Below, one piece after another: positions 9,259 to 18,628 of a stretch of 64,000 bases of DNA (position 1 is its first letter; each line of letters opens with the position of its first letter). This DNA is from Salibacterium aidingense DSM 18341 (GTDB lineage Bacteria > Bacillota > Bacilli > Bacillales > Marinococcaceae), in NCBI RefSeq assembly GCF_000429685.1, contig NZ_AUCI01000010.1:98233-162232 (forward strand), in the 5' to 3' direction. The notes below the pieces were generated by a model. The model saw only the letters and a list, made by a program, of their open reading frames with translations, was not told the DNA's origin and did no database searches. A program made the translations under genes and the position numbers.

Positions 9259-9465
9259 ATGCCTAAAATGAAAAACCACAGCGGGGCAGCAAAACGCTTC
9301 AAAAAGACAGGAACCGGCAAATTAAAGCGCAGCCATGCTTTTACCAGCCACTTGTTCCGCAACAAGACAAAAGATCAGAAGAGACGTTTGGCGAAGTCCG
9401 CGCTGGTTGATAAAACCGACCATAAACGTATTGACACACTTCTTCCATATAAGAGAAGAAAGTAA
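9259..9465 (+). CDS. rpmI: 50S ribosomal protein L35
   Basis: 68 residues, very basic, [20 protein letters not shown] at the N-terminus and LLPYKRRK at the end, typical of L35. ATG 9259 follows AAGGAGG; the upstream in-frame extension contains the ribosome site itself and is rejected. Middle gene of the L20-controlled operon. Confidence 0.97.
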   Translation: MPKMKNHSGAAKRFKKTGTGKLKRSHAFTSHLFRNKTKDQKRRLAKSALVDKTDHKRIDTLLPYKRRK

Positions 9466-9510
9466 TCGAGCAGGGAACAGGAAGAAATGAAAATGAAGGA
9501 GGGATAGACG

Positions 9511-9867
9511 ATGCCAAGAGTAAAAGGCGGTTATGTGGCTCGTCGTCGTCGAAATAAAGTTTTAAATTTAGCAAAAGGATACCAGGGGTCCCGTCATCGT
9601 TTGTTTAAAAACGCGCAGGAACAAGTGATGAAGTCGCTGCAATATGCGTATCGGGACCGCCGTCAGCGTAAACGCGATTTCCGCAGACTCTGGATTACCC
9701 GCATTAATGCGGCTGCCCGTCTGAATGGTCTTTCTTACAGCCGTTTGATGCACGGTCTGAAGCAGGCGGACATTAACATGAACCGGAAAATGCTGGCGGA
9801 TTTGGCCGTGAATGATGAAAAAGGATTTGCAGAGCTTGCTGAAAAAGCAAAAGCTAATTTAAAATAA
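9511..9867 (+). CDS. rplT: 50S ribosomal protein L20
   Basis: 118 residues, basic, [20 protein letters not shown] followed by [14 protein letters not shown] and [13 protein letters not shown], all hallmarks of L20. It is an early assembly protein of the 50S subunit that also binds the infC leader mRNA to repress the operon. ATG after AAGGAGGG. Ends just before a strong terminator. Confidence 0.97.
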   Translation: MPRVKGGYVARRRRNKVLNLAKGYQGSRHRLFKNAQEQVMKSLQYAYRDRRQRKRDFRRLWITRINAAARLNGLSYSRLMHGLKQADINMNRKMLADLAVNDEKGFAELAEKAKANLK

Positions 9868-9876
9868 TAAAAGGAA

Positions 9877-9904
9877 TAAGCCCGGGCTCTCCCGGGCTTA
9901 TTTT
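9877..9904 (+). terminator. Terminator of infC-rpmI-rplT
   Basis: Perfect 10-bp stem TAAGCCCGGG (9877-9886) / CCCGGGCTTA (9891-9900), tetraloop CTCT, then TTTT. Confidence 0.92.
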
Positions 9905-9989
9905 GCATGGATGATAATAAAGAAATTCATTGGATTCACGGATCACTCTGCAAGAGTTGAAGTGTTTCTAAAGGCAGGAGACGAGGGAA

Positions 9990-10259
9990 ATGCCTTTATT
10001 TATTCTGTATTTGCTGGGTATTAATGCTGTGGCCTGGGCTGTAATGGGGTGGGATAAAAGAAAGGCACGGCAGCGGAAACGGCGTTTTCGTGAAAGAACG
10101 TTATGGATACTTGCCCTCCTTGGTGGAAGCATCGGAATACAGCTTGCCATGATGTCGTTTCATCACAAAACCCGTCATATTACCTTTAAGCTGGGTGTGC
10201 CGTTTCTTTTGGCGGTCCAGGGGGTTATCCTTATTCTTCTTTTTCAGTTTGAAGTATAA
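9990..10259 (+). CDS. ysdA: DUF1294 membrane protein YsdA
   Basis: 89 residues with an N-terminal membrane segment (LFILYLLGINAVAWAV), the family box MGWDKRKARQRKRRFRERTL, a glycine-rich second segment (LALLGGSIGIQLAM) containing the conserved FHHKTRH, and a third hydrophobic segment at the C-terminus. This is the DUF1294 family, whose function is unknown. It follows rplT exactly as ysdA does in B. subtilis. Its 3' end overlaps the 3' end of the convergent ysdB by 29 bases. Confidence 0.9.
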   Translation: MPLFILYLLGINAVAWAVMGWDKRKARQRKRRFRERTLWILALLGGSIGIQLAMMSFHHKTRHITFKLGVPFLLAVQGVILILLFQFEV

Positions 10260-10629
10260 ACTCCTTGATGGGACTTTTCCACTCTATTTCAGCATGGGGA
10301 TACGTATGACGGATTTCCTGTTCGAGAAAAGTGAAATCTCTGAGCTGTAATCCCTGCAGGCGGTCTTTATTTTTAACCCAGATGGCAACCGAAATAATAT
10401 CGAACGCCTTTTCTGTTGTACCAAGGTATTTTTCTCCTTCGAACATTACCCCTTTGTAAGTAATGAGGAAATTCTTCCGAACATTTTTCGGTTCGTCCAG
10501 AAAGTAAAAATTTTTCTTCTCATGAGCAAGTTCAAGCTTCCTTTTGGGATTTAGGATGTATTTTATAATCGCGTATATTAGAATTATCAAAGCAATGACT
10601 ATGAGCGCACGAAGCAGCAGCGCCATCAT
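10231..10629 (-). CDS. ysdB: YsdB-like sigma-W-type small membrane protein
   Basis: 132 residues; one N-terminal membrane anchor (ALIVIALIILIYAIIKYIL), then a cytoplasmic soluble part with LDEPKNVRKNFLITYKGVMFEGEKYLG. Identity rests on position next to ysdA, size and general similarity to B. subtilis YsdB, a member of the envelope-stress sigma-W regulon. It is convergent with ysdA. A GGGGAGGAATG ribosome site precedes the start. Function unknown. Confidence 0.8.
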   Translation of the reverse strand: MMALLLRALIVIALIILIYAIIKYILNPKRKLELAHEKKNFYFLDEPKNVRKNFLITYKGVMFEGEKYLGTTEKAFDIISVAIWVKNKDRLQGLQLRDFTFLEQEIRHTYPHAEIEWKSPIKEFILQTEKEE

Positions 10630-10745
10630 TCATTCCTCCCCTGTGGAGTGTATTCGACAAAGACCTTTCTTGAATTATACTATACGGGACAAACATGTTG
10701 TTAGTTTCATTGTAATGGAAAATGAATGAGAAGGGAAAAGATAAA

Positions 10746-11225
10746 ATGAAGCAATTATTTTCCATTCAGCGTCAGCTGGATGACCGAATACTCCGCCAGC
10801 ACAGCCTGAACCGGGACGCGATTTATGCCGATAAAATGCTGGCTCTTCAGGTGGAAATCGGAGAATTAGCTAATGAGACCCGTTGTTTTAAATATTGGAG
10901 TAAAAAACCAGCCTCCGATCCCGAAGTCATTTTGGAAGAGTACGTGGATGGCCTGCATTTTATATTGTCGCTTGGTATTGACGGAGGCTGGGAAGACGTC
11001 CCGGAGCGTAAAACGAAAGCGGTTCCGACACTAACGGATCAGTTTCATTATATATATAATGCGGCAGCGGTCCTCCATAACGAATTTACGGAAGAACACT
11101 TTTTCATTCTATTTCAGGAGTATCTGGAACTAGGCCGTCTTCTCGGCTTTACAGAAAAAGAAATCGAAGCCTCCTATCTCCGTAAAAACAGCGCGAATCA
11201 TCAGAGACAGGAAGAGGGATATTAG
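10746..11225 (+). CDS. Dimeric (all-alpha) dUTP diphosphatase
   Basis: 159 residues from the ATG at 10746 (site AGAAGGG). The frame is open from 10722 but that start lacks a ribosome site. The helical motifs LQVEIGELANETRCFKYWS and EEYVDGLHFILSLGI provide the metal-binding EIxE and ExxD pairs of the dimeric dUTPase / MazG-like superfamily. The enzyme hydrolyses dUTP to dUMP, protecting DNA from uracil. Unrelated to the trimeric Dut/YncF fold. Single gene between ysdB and the M42 peptidase. Confidence 0.88.
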   Translation: MKQLFSIQRQLDDRILRQHSLNRDAIYADKMLALQVEIGELANETRCFKYWSKKPASDPEVILEEYVDGLHFILSLGIDGGWEDVPERKTKAVPTLTDQFHYIYNAAAVLHNEFTEEHFFILFQEYLELGRLLGFTEKEIEASYLRKNSANHQRQEEGY

Positions 11226-11300
11226 CTTCGTTTGTGTATCGAAATATTGGGCAATATAGTAAAATGAGGATGCATTACATAGTTAAAGGAGGAACGTATA

Positions 11301-12380
11301 TTGGATCAAATAACGCAGATGTTAAAAGAACTGACGGATGCTAATGGTATCCCGGGGAATGAAAAAGAAGCCCGGGAGGTCATGAAAAAGCATATTTCGC
11401 CTTATGCAGATGAAGTGACCACGGACCATCTCGGCAGTCTGATCGCGAAGAAAACAGGGAAAGCCGGCGGTCCGAAAATTATGATGACCGGGCATCTCGA
11501 CGAAATTGGTTTTATGATTACCCAGATCGATGACAAAGGATTTTTGAAGTTTCAGACGGTCGGCGGCTGGTGGAGCCAGGTGATGCTCGCCCAACGGGTG
11601 AATATTATGACTTCAAAAGGAAATATTACCGGCGTGATCGGTTCGAAACCACCTCACATTTTAACAGCGGAACAGCGTAAAAAAGCGGTGGAGATAAAGG
11701 ATATGTTTATTGATATCGGTGCGTCCAGCAGAGAGGAGGCGGAAAGTTTCGGTGTCCGTCCTGGAGACTCTGTGGTCCCGGTTTGTGATTTTACCATCAT
11801 GAATAATGAAAAATTGATGATGGCGAAAGCCTGGGATAACCGAATCGGCTGTGCCATTGCGATTGAAGCGATGAAACGACTGCAGAATGAGGAACATGCC
11901 AATGAAGTGTACGGAGTCGGCGCGGTTCAGGAGGAAGTCGGTTTACGCGGCGCAAAAACTTCCGCAGCCAAAATTGAACCTGATATCGGTTTTGCGGTAG
12001 ATGTCGGAATTGCCGGGGATACTCCGGGAATCACCGAAAACGATGCGAAGGCTGAAATTGGCAAAGGTCCTCAGGTTCTTGTGTTTGACCGATCTATGGT
12101 ATCTCATAAAGGCCTGCGGGACTTTGTTACCGAGACTGCGGAAAAGCATGAGATTCCTTTTCAATTTGACGCCATGAGCGGCGGGGCCACGGATGCCGGA
12201 TCGATTCATTTGTCCGGTGAGGGAGTCCCCAGCTTAGCTATTACCGTACCAACCCGGTATATTCACACTCATGCGGCGATTCTCCACTGGGACGACTTTG
12301 AACATACGGTGCAGTTGTTTGTGGAAATAATTAAGGGACTGGATGCGGAAAAGGTAAAAGAAATCACCTATGATTCGTAA
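11301..12380 (+). CDS. ysdC: M42 family glutamyl/deblocking aminopeptidase (YsdC)
   Basis: 359 residues from a TTG after AAAGGAGG. Metallo-aminopeptidase of clan MH with two metal ions: [10 protein letters not shown] gives the first His/Asp ligands, AWDNRIGC the bridging Asp, and QEEVGLRGA the catalytic Glu and its metal-binding neighbour; a C-terminal [12 protein letters not shown] gives the last His. M42 enzymes form dodecameric cytosolic shells that trim peptides. Genomic position matches B. subtilis ysdC. Confidence 0.93.
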   Translation: MDQITQMLKELTDANGIPGNEKEAREVMKKHISPYADEVTTDHLGSLIAKKTGKAGGPKIMMTGHLDEIGFMITQIDDKGFLKFQTVGGWWSQVMLAQRVNIMTSKGNITGVIGSKPPHILTAEQRKKAVEIKDMFIDIGASSREEAESFGVRPGDSVVPVCDFTIMNNEKLMMAKAWDNRIGCAIAIEAMKRLQNEEHANEVYGVGAVQEEVGLRGAKTSAAKIEPDIGFAVDVGIAGDTPGITENDAKAEIGKGPQVLVFDRSMVSHKGLRDFVTETAEKHEIPFQFDAMSGGATDAGSIHLSGEGVPSLAITVPTRYIHTHAAILHWDDFEHTVQLFVEIIKGLDAEKVKEITYDS

Positions 12381-12397
12381 GCTCGAAAACGAATCAG

Positions 12398-12424
12398 GCT
12401 CCCGGCTATTCTCCGGCCGGGAGC
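12398..12424. terminator. Shared terminator between ysdC and sspI
   Basis: Stem GCTCCCGGC (12398-12406) / GCCGGGAGC (12416-12424) between two convergent genes. T-rich sequence follows on the plus side, so it can serve both directions. Confidence 0.75.
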
Positions 12425-12445
12425 TTGATTTGATTTGTACTGGTG

Positions 12446-12661
12446 TCATTGCTGTAGTCCATTCGAGATTTCACTGATAACCTGTTCCTTCTCTTCGTTG
12501 GAAGCTTGTTTCCAAAACACTTCAAATAGAACGCCAAGCCCGGGCAGCATTTTTTCTTCACCGCTTTGGACAGCATCCGTAATCGTAGCTTCCACTTCCT
12601 GTTCGCTGTGCCCGGAAACATTTTGGAGCACAGCAGAGCGGAGATTAAAAGACATCCTCAT
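12446..12661 (-). CDS. sspI: Small acid-soluble spore protein SspI
   Basis: 71 residues, [20 protein letters not shown] with [20 protein letters not shown], the SspI family. It is a minor small acid-soluble protein made in the forespore; its DNA-binding role is not established. Start follows GGGAGG. A sigma-G-type promoter lies at the right distance upstream, which supports forespore expression. Position next to the SpoU-type methylase matches B. subtilis. Confidence 0.93.
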   Translation of the reverse strand: MRMSFNLRSAVLQNVSGHSEQEVEATITDAVQSGEEKMLPGLGVLFEVFWKQASNEEKEQVISEISNGLQQ

Positions 12662-12715
12662 TCCCTCCCTTTTTTTGTGATAAAATAAGGATTAACTAAC
12701 TGGTGTCGATAGGTT

Positions 12716-12745
12716 TAGTATGTCAAAGAGCATAAAATATATGTA
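12716..12745 (-). promoter_or_regulatory. Sigma-G-type promoter of sspI
   Basis: Read on the minus strand: TACATA (12745-12740), 17-base spacer, CATACTA (12722-12716). This resembles the sigma-G pattern (TGCATA-like -35, CATnnTA -10). Confidence 0.6.
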
Positions 12746-12766
12746 CTCGGCGAACAAGGGAAGGGA

Positions 12767-13537
12767 ATGCCATTGAATCGAATTGACTCTGTAAAGAATC
12801 CGAAAGTGAAAAATGTAAAACGACTCGCAAAGCGCAAATTCAGGGAACGAGAACGACAGTTTGTCATTGAAGGCTGGCATCTTTTGAAAGAAGCGGCCAG
12901 CCATGATGTAGAAATCCAGGATGTATTTATTGAAGAGAACAGGGACGTTCCCCGGGATATGGAGGTGTCCGGCCTTCCTGTGTCGATGGTAACCGAACAG
13001 GTGATGAAAGAAATGAGCCAGATGGAGACACCACAGGGGATTGTGGCTATATGCCGGCTCCCGGAAAACGAAGAACAGAACGTTCAGCCGAAAGACCACT
13101 TTCTGCTGGTGGATCGGGTGCAGGATCCCGGAAACCTGGGGACCATGATCCGAACTGCTGATGCTGCTGGTGTTACGGCTGTTATACTGGGAGAAGGCAC
13201 CGTGGATCCATATAATGATAAAGTGATACGTGCTACACAAGGTTCTTTGTTTCACCTCCCCGTCATCAAGGGAAAGCTGGAAGACTGGATGGAGATCTGC
13301 AGCACGCATAAAATCCCGGTATTCGGCACTTCTGCGGGAGTGGGGACCACCCATTCTGCCATTGCCGCGCAGAATGGTTTCGCCCTGCTTGTCGGCAATG
13401 AAGGAGCCGGAGTACAGGAAGCTCTGCTTGGAAAGACAGATCAGAATATTTATGTTCCTATTTATGGAAATGCGGAGTCCCTTAATGTTTCCGTGGCCAC
13501 AGGCATTTTGCTGTACCATTTAAAACAGTCCGTTTAA
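12767..13537 (+). CDS. ysgA: TrmH/SpoU-family rRNA 2'-O-methyltransferase (YsgA)
   Basis: 256 residues. An N-terminal L30e-like RNA-binding domain (KNVKRLAKRKFRERERQFVIEG, about 1-95) is followed by a SPOUT domain with its three motifs: LLVDRVQDPGNLGTMIRTAD, FALLVGNEGAGV and IPIYGNAESLNVSVATGILL (knotted SAM site; first-position V in the sequence). Probably methylates ribose in rRNA. The ATG at 12767 is six bases after AAGGG; a TTG at 12773 is also possible. Position between sspI and pheS matches ysgA. Confidence 0.88.
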   Translation: MPLNRIDSVKNPKVKNVKRLAKRKFRERERQFVIEGWHLLKEAASHDVEIQDVFIEENRDVPRDMEVSGLPVSMVTEQVMKEMSQMETPQGIVAICRLPENEEQNVQPKDHFLLVDRVQDPGNLGTMIRTADAAGVTAVILGEGTVDPYNDKVIRATQGSLFHLPVIKGKLEDWMEICSTHKIPVFGTSAGVGTTHSAIAAQNGFALLVGNEGAGVQEALLGKTDQNIYVPIYGNAESLNVSVATGILLYHLKQSV

Positions 13538-13541
13538 GTCC

Positions 13542-13570
13542 TTGCATTCATTTTTATATTTTTTTATACT
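13542..13570 (+). promoter_or_regulatory. Sigma-A promoter of pheST
   Basis: TTGCAT (13542-13547), 17-base spacer, TATACT (13565-13570), placed at the start of the T-box leader. Confidence 0.7.
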
Positions 13571-13576
13571 TAGTCC

Positions 13577-13850
13577 ATACTATATTCGAACGAAATAGGA
13601 AAAAGGCTGTGAAGGAGAGCAGTAAACAAGAAACCGTCACACAGGGAGGGAGTGTCATCGACTGGAAGCATTCCCGTGATAGGCTTGTTGAATTCGCTCT
13701 GGAGCCGGCGCCGGAAAACGGAGACATTTTTCGTTAAGGTGTTCCGGGAGAACCGTTACCCAAAAATGAGTGAACCGCTGTCGTATGCGGTTAACAAGGG
13801 TGGTACCGCGGACCTTCGTCCCTTTTTGCAGAGGGAACGAAGGTTTTTTT
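13577..13850 (+). promoter_or_regulatory. T-box riboswitch of pheST
   Basis: Phe specifier TTC at 13693-13695, T-box AGGGTGGTACCGCGG at 13797-13811, then a terminator with arms CCTTCGT (13813-13819) and ACGAAGG (13837-13843) and a T7 run. Regulated by uncharged tRNA-Phe. About 150 bases of further leader (13851-14001) contain no recognisable gene. Confidence 0.93.
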
Positions 13851-14001
13851 ATGAGAAAAAACGCGGGGGGAAGAAGGCATGCGAGTGTGACCCCGGCTTC
13901 ATCACTCCCCGCTACAGCATGTTGAAGAGGGTCTGCCTGCAGCCCATACACGGAAAAGAAAAAATGTTTGCGGTTTTTTAAATAGTGAAGGAGGAATGGT
14001 C

Positions 14002-15036
14002 ATGATTGATCGGCTTCAGGAACTTGGTAAAGAGGCAATACAAGAAATCAGGGACGCGGACTCGGTGAAAGCTCTCGAGAGCGTCCGTGTGAAATATTTA
14101 GGAAAAAAAGGCCCGATTACGGAGGTTCTCCGCGGAATGGGGCAGCTTTCCGAGGAAGAACGCCCGAAAGTCGGACAGAAAGCAAATGAAGTCCGGGAAG
14201 AGATTCAAAGCAAACTGGAAGAAAAGACCGCTGAATTGGAGGAAAAAGCACTTGAAGAAAAATTAAAAGCTGAAAGTGTGGATGTGACACTTCCAGGCAA
14301 AGAAGTAAAGCGCGGAGCAAGGCATCCGCTGACAGCGGTCGTAGAGGAAATTGAAGACATATTTGTCGGCCTTGGTTTTCAGGTAACAGAGGGTCCTGAA
14401 GTGGAAACGGATCTTTATAATTTCGAGAAACTGAATCTTCCGCCGGAACATCCGGCCCGGGATATGCAGGATTCGTTTTATGTTACCACAGACATGCTGC
14501 TCCGCACCCAGACCTCTCCGGTGCAGGCACGCACAATGGAAAAATACGAAGGACAGGGGCCTGTAAAAATTGTCTGTCCGGGGAAAGTGTACCGGCGTGA
14601 TGACGATGATGCGACCCATTCTCATCAGTTTATGCAGATTGAAGGGCTTTATGTGGATCACAATGTGCGGATGAGTGATTTGAAAGGGGTACTCGAAGCG
14701 TTTGTTCAGAAATATTTTGGAGCCGACCGCAGTATCCGTTTGCGGCCAAGTTTTTTCCCTTTCACGGAGCCTTCGGTGGAAGTCGATGTTTCCTGCGGTA
14801 TCTGTGGAGGACACGGCTGCCGACTCTGCAAACATACTGGCTGGATTGAAGTACTTGGCTCTGGAATGGTCCACCCGCGGGTTTTGGAAATGAGCGGTTT
14901 TGATCCGGACACATACAGCGGCTTTGCATTTGGAATGGGTGTGGAACGTTTTGCGATGTTGAAATACGGCATCGATGACATTCGTCACTTTTATACAAAC
15001 GATATCCGGTTTCTAAATCAATTTAAACGGGTGTAA
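14002..15036 (+). CDS. pheS: Phenylalanine--tRNA ligase alpha subunit
   Basis: 344 residues, the B. subtilis length, from ATG 14002. The earlier ATG at 13996 directly abuts the ribosome site AAGGAGGA and is rejected. N-terminal coiled coil (about 1-90) binds tRNA; the class II catalytic domain has [30 protein letters not shown] (motif 2 region), and [19 protein letters not shown] (motif 3). Works as an alpha2-beta2 enzyme with PheT, 12 bases downstream. Confidence 0.97.
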   Translation: MIDRLQELGKEAIQEIRDADSVKALESVRVKYLGKKGPITEVLRGMGQLSEEERPKVGQKANEVREEIQSKLEEKTAELEEKALEEKLKAESVDVTLPGKEVKRGARHPLTAVVEEIEDIFVGLGFQVTEGPEVETDLYNFEKLNLPPEHPARDMQDSFYVTTDMLLRTQTSPVQARTMEKYEGQGPVKIVCPGKVYRRDDDDATHSHQFMQIEGLYVDHNVRMSDLKGVLEAFVQKYFGADRSIRLRPSFFPFTEPSVEVDVSCGICGGHGCRLCKHTGWIEVLGSGMVHPRVLEMSGFDPDTYSGFAFGMGVERFAMLKYGIDDIRHFYTNDIRFLNQFKRV

Positions 15037-15048
15037 GGAGGCAGGAAT

Positions 15049-17472
15049 ATGTTAGTATCCTATCAATGGTTGAAGGATTATGTGGATATAGATGATATTG
15101 GAGTCGAAGAAACAGCAGAACGGCTGACCCGCGGCGGCGTTGAGGTGGATATGCTGCATCCCCGCAGTGAAGGTATTCAGAATGTGGTGGTCGGCTATGT
15201 AGAAGCGTGTGATCCTCACCCGGAAGCAGACAAGTTAAGGGTCTGCCGGGTCAACACCGGCGGGGAGACCGCGTCGATTGTCTGTGGAGCGCCGAATATA
15301 AAAGCCGGTCAGAAAGTAATTACAGCAAAACCCGGTGCCGTACTCCCAGGCGGCATGAAAATCGAAAAAACTACCCTGCGGGGGCAAGAATCGGAAGGGA
15401 TGATCTGTTCTCTGCAGGAAATTGGCATCGAACAGAAGCTGGTTATGAAACAATTTATGGATGGCATTTATGTATTCCCGGAAAATGCCGAAACGGGGGG
15501 AGATGCCATAGAAGAGCTGGCTTTGCGCGATACGGTGCTTGAGCTGGACTTGACACCGAACCGTCCGGACTGCCTCAGCATGCTCGGGGTGGCCTATGAA
15601 ATGGCAGCCCTTCTGGATCGGGACGTTATTCACCCGGAAACGGGTCATCAAGAAAACAGCGAATCAGCATCGGACTATATTTCGGTGCAGGTTGATGTGC
15701 CGGAGGATAATCCGTATTACGGTGCCAAAGTTGTGAAAAATATCGTGATCTCCGCCTCCCCGCAATGGATACAGAACCGCTTAACGGCGGCCGGCATTCG
15801 TCCCATTAATAACGTCGTCGATATTACCAACTATGTTTTAATGGAGTACGGACAGCCGCTGCATGCGTTTGACCTTGATAAACTCGGATCTTCTGAAATT
15901 GTCGTCCGCCGCGCACAAGACGGTGAGTCCATGACAACGCTGGATGAAGAGGAGCGGACGCTATCGTCTGAGCATATGGTTATTACAAATGGAAAAGAGC
16001 CGGCGGCTTTGGCCGGTGTTATGGGCGGTGCTTTTTCGGAAGTACAGGAGGATACGACAACGGTGCTTCTGGAGGCAGCCTATTTCAAGCCGGCCCGTGT
16101 TCGAAAAACTTCAAGAGAAACCGGCATTCGGAGTGAATCAAGCATACGCTTTGAAAAAGGAATCGATTCCGGCCGTGTGGAAGAAGCAGCAGAGCGAGCT
16201 GCTGCCCTGCTGGAGAAGTATGCAGGGGGAGAAGTGCTGCAGGGAACGGTCGAAGTGGATAACCGCCCGGCTGAAAACAAAAAGATTCAAACCAGCACGG
16301 CTCAATTAAATAGACTACTCGGTATGGAAATGTCTGCGGAGGAAGTCTTATCTATTTTCCGCCGTCTTCGACTCCCTGCCGTTGAAAATAATAGTGGAAT
16401 CATGGTAGAAGTACCAACAAGGCGGCCTGATCTTGACATTGAAGTAGATCTTGCCGAGGAGGCAGCACGCCTCTATGGATACGAATACATTCCAACGACA
16501 CTTCCAAAGGGTGTGACGACCCCCGGCTTTTTAACTGCCGATCAGCGTAAACGCCGGAGGATGCGCCGCTATTTGGAAAGGGCCGGCCTGCATGAAGCAC
16601 TCACCTACACGTTGACATCACCTTCCCACAGCGGCCGTCTGCAGCTGCAGGAATTACCGGGTAAAGTGGAAGTCACCATGCCAATGAGTGAAGAGCGGAG
16701 TACGATGCGTACAAGCCTGCTTCCCCAGCTTCTTGATACGGTTCAATACAATCGTAACCGTCAAATCACAGATGCTGCTGTATTTGAAATGGGTTCCATT
16801 TTTATAGGAGAAGAAGGAAATACTCTCACAACGCAGCCTCAGGAAAAAAATGTCCTGGCCGCTGCAGTAACCGGATGGTGGGATGCCCACCTTTGGCAGG
16901 GAGAAAAAAAGAAAACGGATTTCTTTGTAGTCAAGGGTGTACTGGAAGGATTATTTGAGGAAATCGGTATTTTCGATCATATTGAGTTTATTCGTTCCGA
17001 CCATAATGAGCTCCATCCCGGCCGAAGCGCGGATATTTATCTGGACGGTAAGTATGCAGGATTTCTTGGGCAAATGCATCCAAGTGTGGAAAAAGAGTGG
17101 GAGATTAAGGAAACATATGTGTTTCAGCTTGACGTCGATCTTCTGCTTACATTTGAAGCGGATCCCCTCTTTTATGAAACAGTGCCCCGCTACCCTGCAG
17201 TAACAAGAGATATCGCTCTGGTAGTAGAGGAGCAGGTGACAGCCGGCGAAGTCCGCCGCGTGATTGCTGAAGCCGGCGGCAGTCTGCTGCATCAGGTAAC
17301 CTTGTTTGATGTTTATCAAGGGGAAAAGCTTGAGCCAGGCCAAAAATCTCTGGCATTTTCTCTCGTTTATCTTGACCCGGAACGCACATTAACGGATGAA
17401 GAAGTAGCAGAAACTCATAATCACGTACTTTCCGAGCTTCAGGAAAAAGTAAAGGCATCCCTGAGAAAATAA
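15049..17472 (+). CDS. pheT: Phenylalanine--tRNA ligase beta subunit
   Basis: 807 residues. Domains in order: N-terminal region and EMAP/OB-type tRNA-binding domain (about 40-155, PHPEADKLRVCRV), B3/B4 editing domain, B5 domain, catalytic-like core, and C-terminal ferredoxin-fold anticodon-binding domain (VPRYPAVTRDIALVVEE onward). The B3/B4 domain clears mischarged Tyr-tRNA-Phe. Start after AAGGAGG. Confidence 0.97.
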   Translation: MLVSYQWLKDYVDIDDIGVEETAERLTRGGVEVDMLHPRSEGIQNVVVGYVEACDPHPEADKLRVCRVNTGGETASIVCGAPNIKAGQKVITAKPGAVLPGGMKIEKTTLRGQESEGMICSLQEIGIEQKLVMKQFMDGIYVFPENAETGGDAIEELALRDTVLELDLTPNRPDCLSMLGVAYEMAALLDRDVIHPETGHQENSESASDYISVQVDVPEDNPYYGAKVVKNIVISASPQWIQNRLTAAGIRPINNVVDITNYVLMEYGQPLHAFDLDKLGSSEIVVRRAQDGESMTTLDEEERTLSSEHMVITNGKEPAALAGVMGGAFSEVQEDTTTVLLEAAYFKPARVRKTSRETGIRSESSIRFEKGIDSGRVEEAAERAAALLEKYAGGEVLQGTVEVDNRPAENKKIQTSTAQLNRLLGMEMSAEEVLSIFRRLRLPAVENNSGIMVEVPTRRPDLDIEVDLAEEAARLYGYEYIPTTLPKGVTTPGFLTADQRKRRRMRRYLERAGLHEALTYTLTSPSHSGRLQLQELPGKVEVTMPMSEERSTMRTSLLPQLLDTVQYNRNRQITDAAVFEMGSIFIGEEGNTLTTQPQEKNVLAAAVTGWWDAHLWQGEKKKTDFFVVKGVLEGLFEEIGIFDHIEFIRSDHNELHPGRSADIYLDGKYAGFLGQMHPSVEKEWEIKETYVFQLDVDLLLTFEADPLFYETVPRYPAVTRDIALVVEEQVTAGEVRRVIAEAGGSLLHQVTLFDVYQGEKLEPGQKSLAFSLVYLDPERTLTDEEVAETHNHVLSELQEKVKASLRK

Positions 17473-17492
17473 AGAAGGACCCATTACCGGGG

Positions 17493-17520
17493 CCGGCTGC
17501 CATGCGCAGCCGGTTCTTTT
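17493..17520 (+). terminator. Terminator of pheST
   Basis: Stem CCGGCTGC (17493-17500) / GCAGCCGG (17506-17513) with a 5-nt loop, followed by TTCTTTTCTT. Confidence 0.85.
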
Positions 17521-17728
17521 CTTAGGAAAAGGGAGTCAATAAAGTTTGATCATTATTTTCATGATTTTTAACAAGAAGCTATCTAAAGCAGAGTTTGAAA
17601 AATGCAAAAGAAGAGCAGTGTGATAAAAAGCAGATGGCGCTTGTTTCCGCATTAAAAACATTTCCAATCGATTATGATTCTGTTATTATTATGGATAGGT
17701 ATTTTGCAGACGACAGGAGGTTTTTCCG

Positions 17729-17992
17729 TTGGATGACGGGAAGGAAAAGCAGCGCACGACGGTCACCATTTTTGGACGGCCTTATACGATTGTCGGGGAC
17801 GAACCTCCCGAGCATGTCATGCATGTGGCGGAACACCTGGATCAGAAAATGCGGGAATTTAAGGAACACAACCCTTATCTGGATACGACCAAACTCGCTG
17901 TATTAACAGCGCTGAACATAACCGATGATTATATGAAATTAAAACAGTCATTAGAGAATCGTGAGCGAAATGAGAGAGAAGAGGAACGGTAA
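17729..17992 (+). CDS. zapA: Cell division protein ZapA
   Basis: 87 residues from a TTG eight bases after ACAGGAGG. ZapA bundles FtsZ protofilaments at the Z-ring. Family features: N-terminal TTVTIFGRPYTIVGDEPPEHVMHVAEHLDQKM (beta-alpha), central TTKLAVLTALNITDDYMKL and a C-terminal coiled coil rich in Glu/Arg. In B. subtilis rnhC lies between pheT and zapA; it is absent here. Directly followed by cvpA. Confidence 0.92.
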   Translation: MDDGKEKQRTTVTIFGRPYTIVGDEPPEHVMHVAEHLDQKMREFKEHNPYLDTTKLAVLTALNITDDYMKLKQSLENRERNEREEER

Positions 17993-17995
17993 CCC

Positions 17996-18538
17996 ATGTT
18001 AAGTCTTTTGATTGTCCTGATATTAATTATTAGTTTTTTTATTGGGCTGCGAAGAGGTTTCATTTTGCAATTAATTCACTTAGTAAGTTTTTTCATTGCG
18101 CTGTATATTGCTTTTACCTTTTATCAGGAACTGGCCCAATATTTACGACTATGGCTTCCATACCCTGAGATCTCCAATGATGGAGATAACGTCGTGGAAA
18201 TGATGGTGGCTTCTTTTGATTTAGAAGCGGTCTATTATAACGGTATTTCTTTTTTTCTATTGTTTTTTGCGGCAAAGATTTTGCTGCAGATTGTAGGGTC
18301 TATGCTCGATTTTGTGTCAAGGCTGCCAGTTCTGCGGATGGTGAACCGCTGGCTCGGTGGAGTGCTCGGACTTGTGGAGACATATTTGATTTTATTTGTC
18401 TTGCTTATTACAGCAGCGCTTATGCCGATTGAAGCCTTGCAGCAGGCTATTGATCAGTCGATGGCTGCGAAAATGATAATTAATGACACACCCTTTCTTT
18501 CCAGCTGGTTAAAAGACCTATGGCTGGAAGATATGTAA
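17996..18538 (+). CDS. yshB: CvpA family membrane protein (YshB)
   Basis: 180 residues with about four membrane helices (LSLLIVLILIISFFIGL, FILQLIHLVSFFIALYIAF, FFLLFFAAKILLQI, LIFVLLITAALMPI). Similar to CvpA, named for colicin V production in E. coli; its role in bacilli is unknown. It starts 3 bases after the zapA stop, so it is co-transcribed, and is followed by a terminator. Confidence 0.88.
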   Translation: MLSLLIVLILIISFFIGLRRGFILQLIHLVSFFIALYIAFTFYQELAQYLRLWLPYPEISNDGDNVVEMMVASFDLEAVYYNGISFFLLFFAAKILLQIVGSMLDFVSRLPVLRMVNRWLGGVLGLVETYLILFVLLITAALMPIEALQQAIDQSMAAKMIINDTPFLSSWLKDLWLEDM

Positions 18539-18540
18539 AG

Positions 18541-18570
18541 AAAAACTTCTCTTCCGTTGAGAAGTTTTTT
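18541..18570 (+). terminator. Terminator of zapA-cvpA
   Basis: Stem AAAAACTTCTC (18541-18551) / GAGAAGTTTTT (18559-18569) with a 7-nt loop and continued T-run. Confidence 0.9.
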
Positions 18571-18628
18571 CGTACGAGTTATACCAAAGAGTTGGCGCTT
18601 TGCGCTTTTCTTATAGGAGGAACGGGAC

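Noticed and set aside
13652..13981. 109-codon frame in the pheS leader
   Set aside because: It runs through the T-box and its terminator; the sequence is explained by the RNA element.
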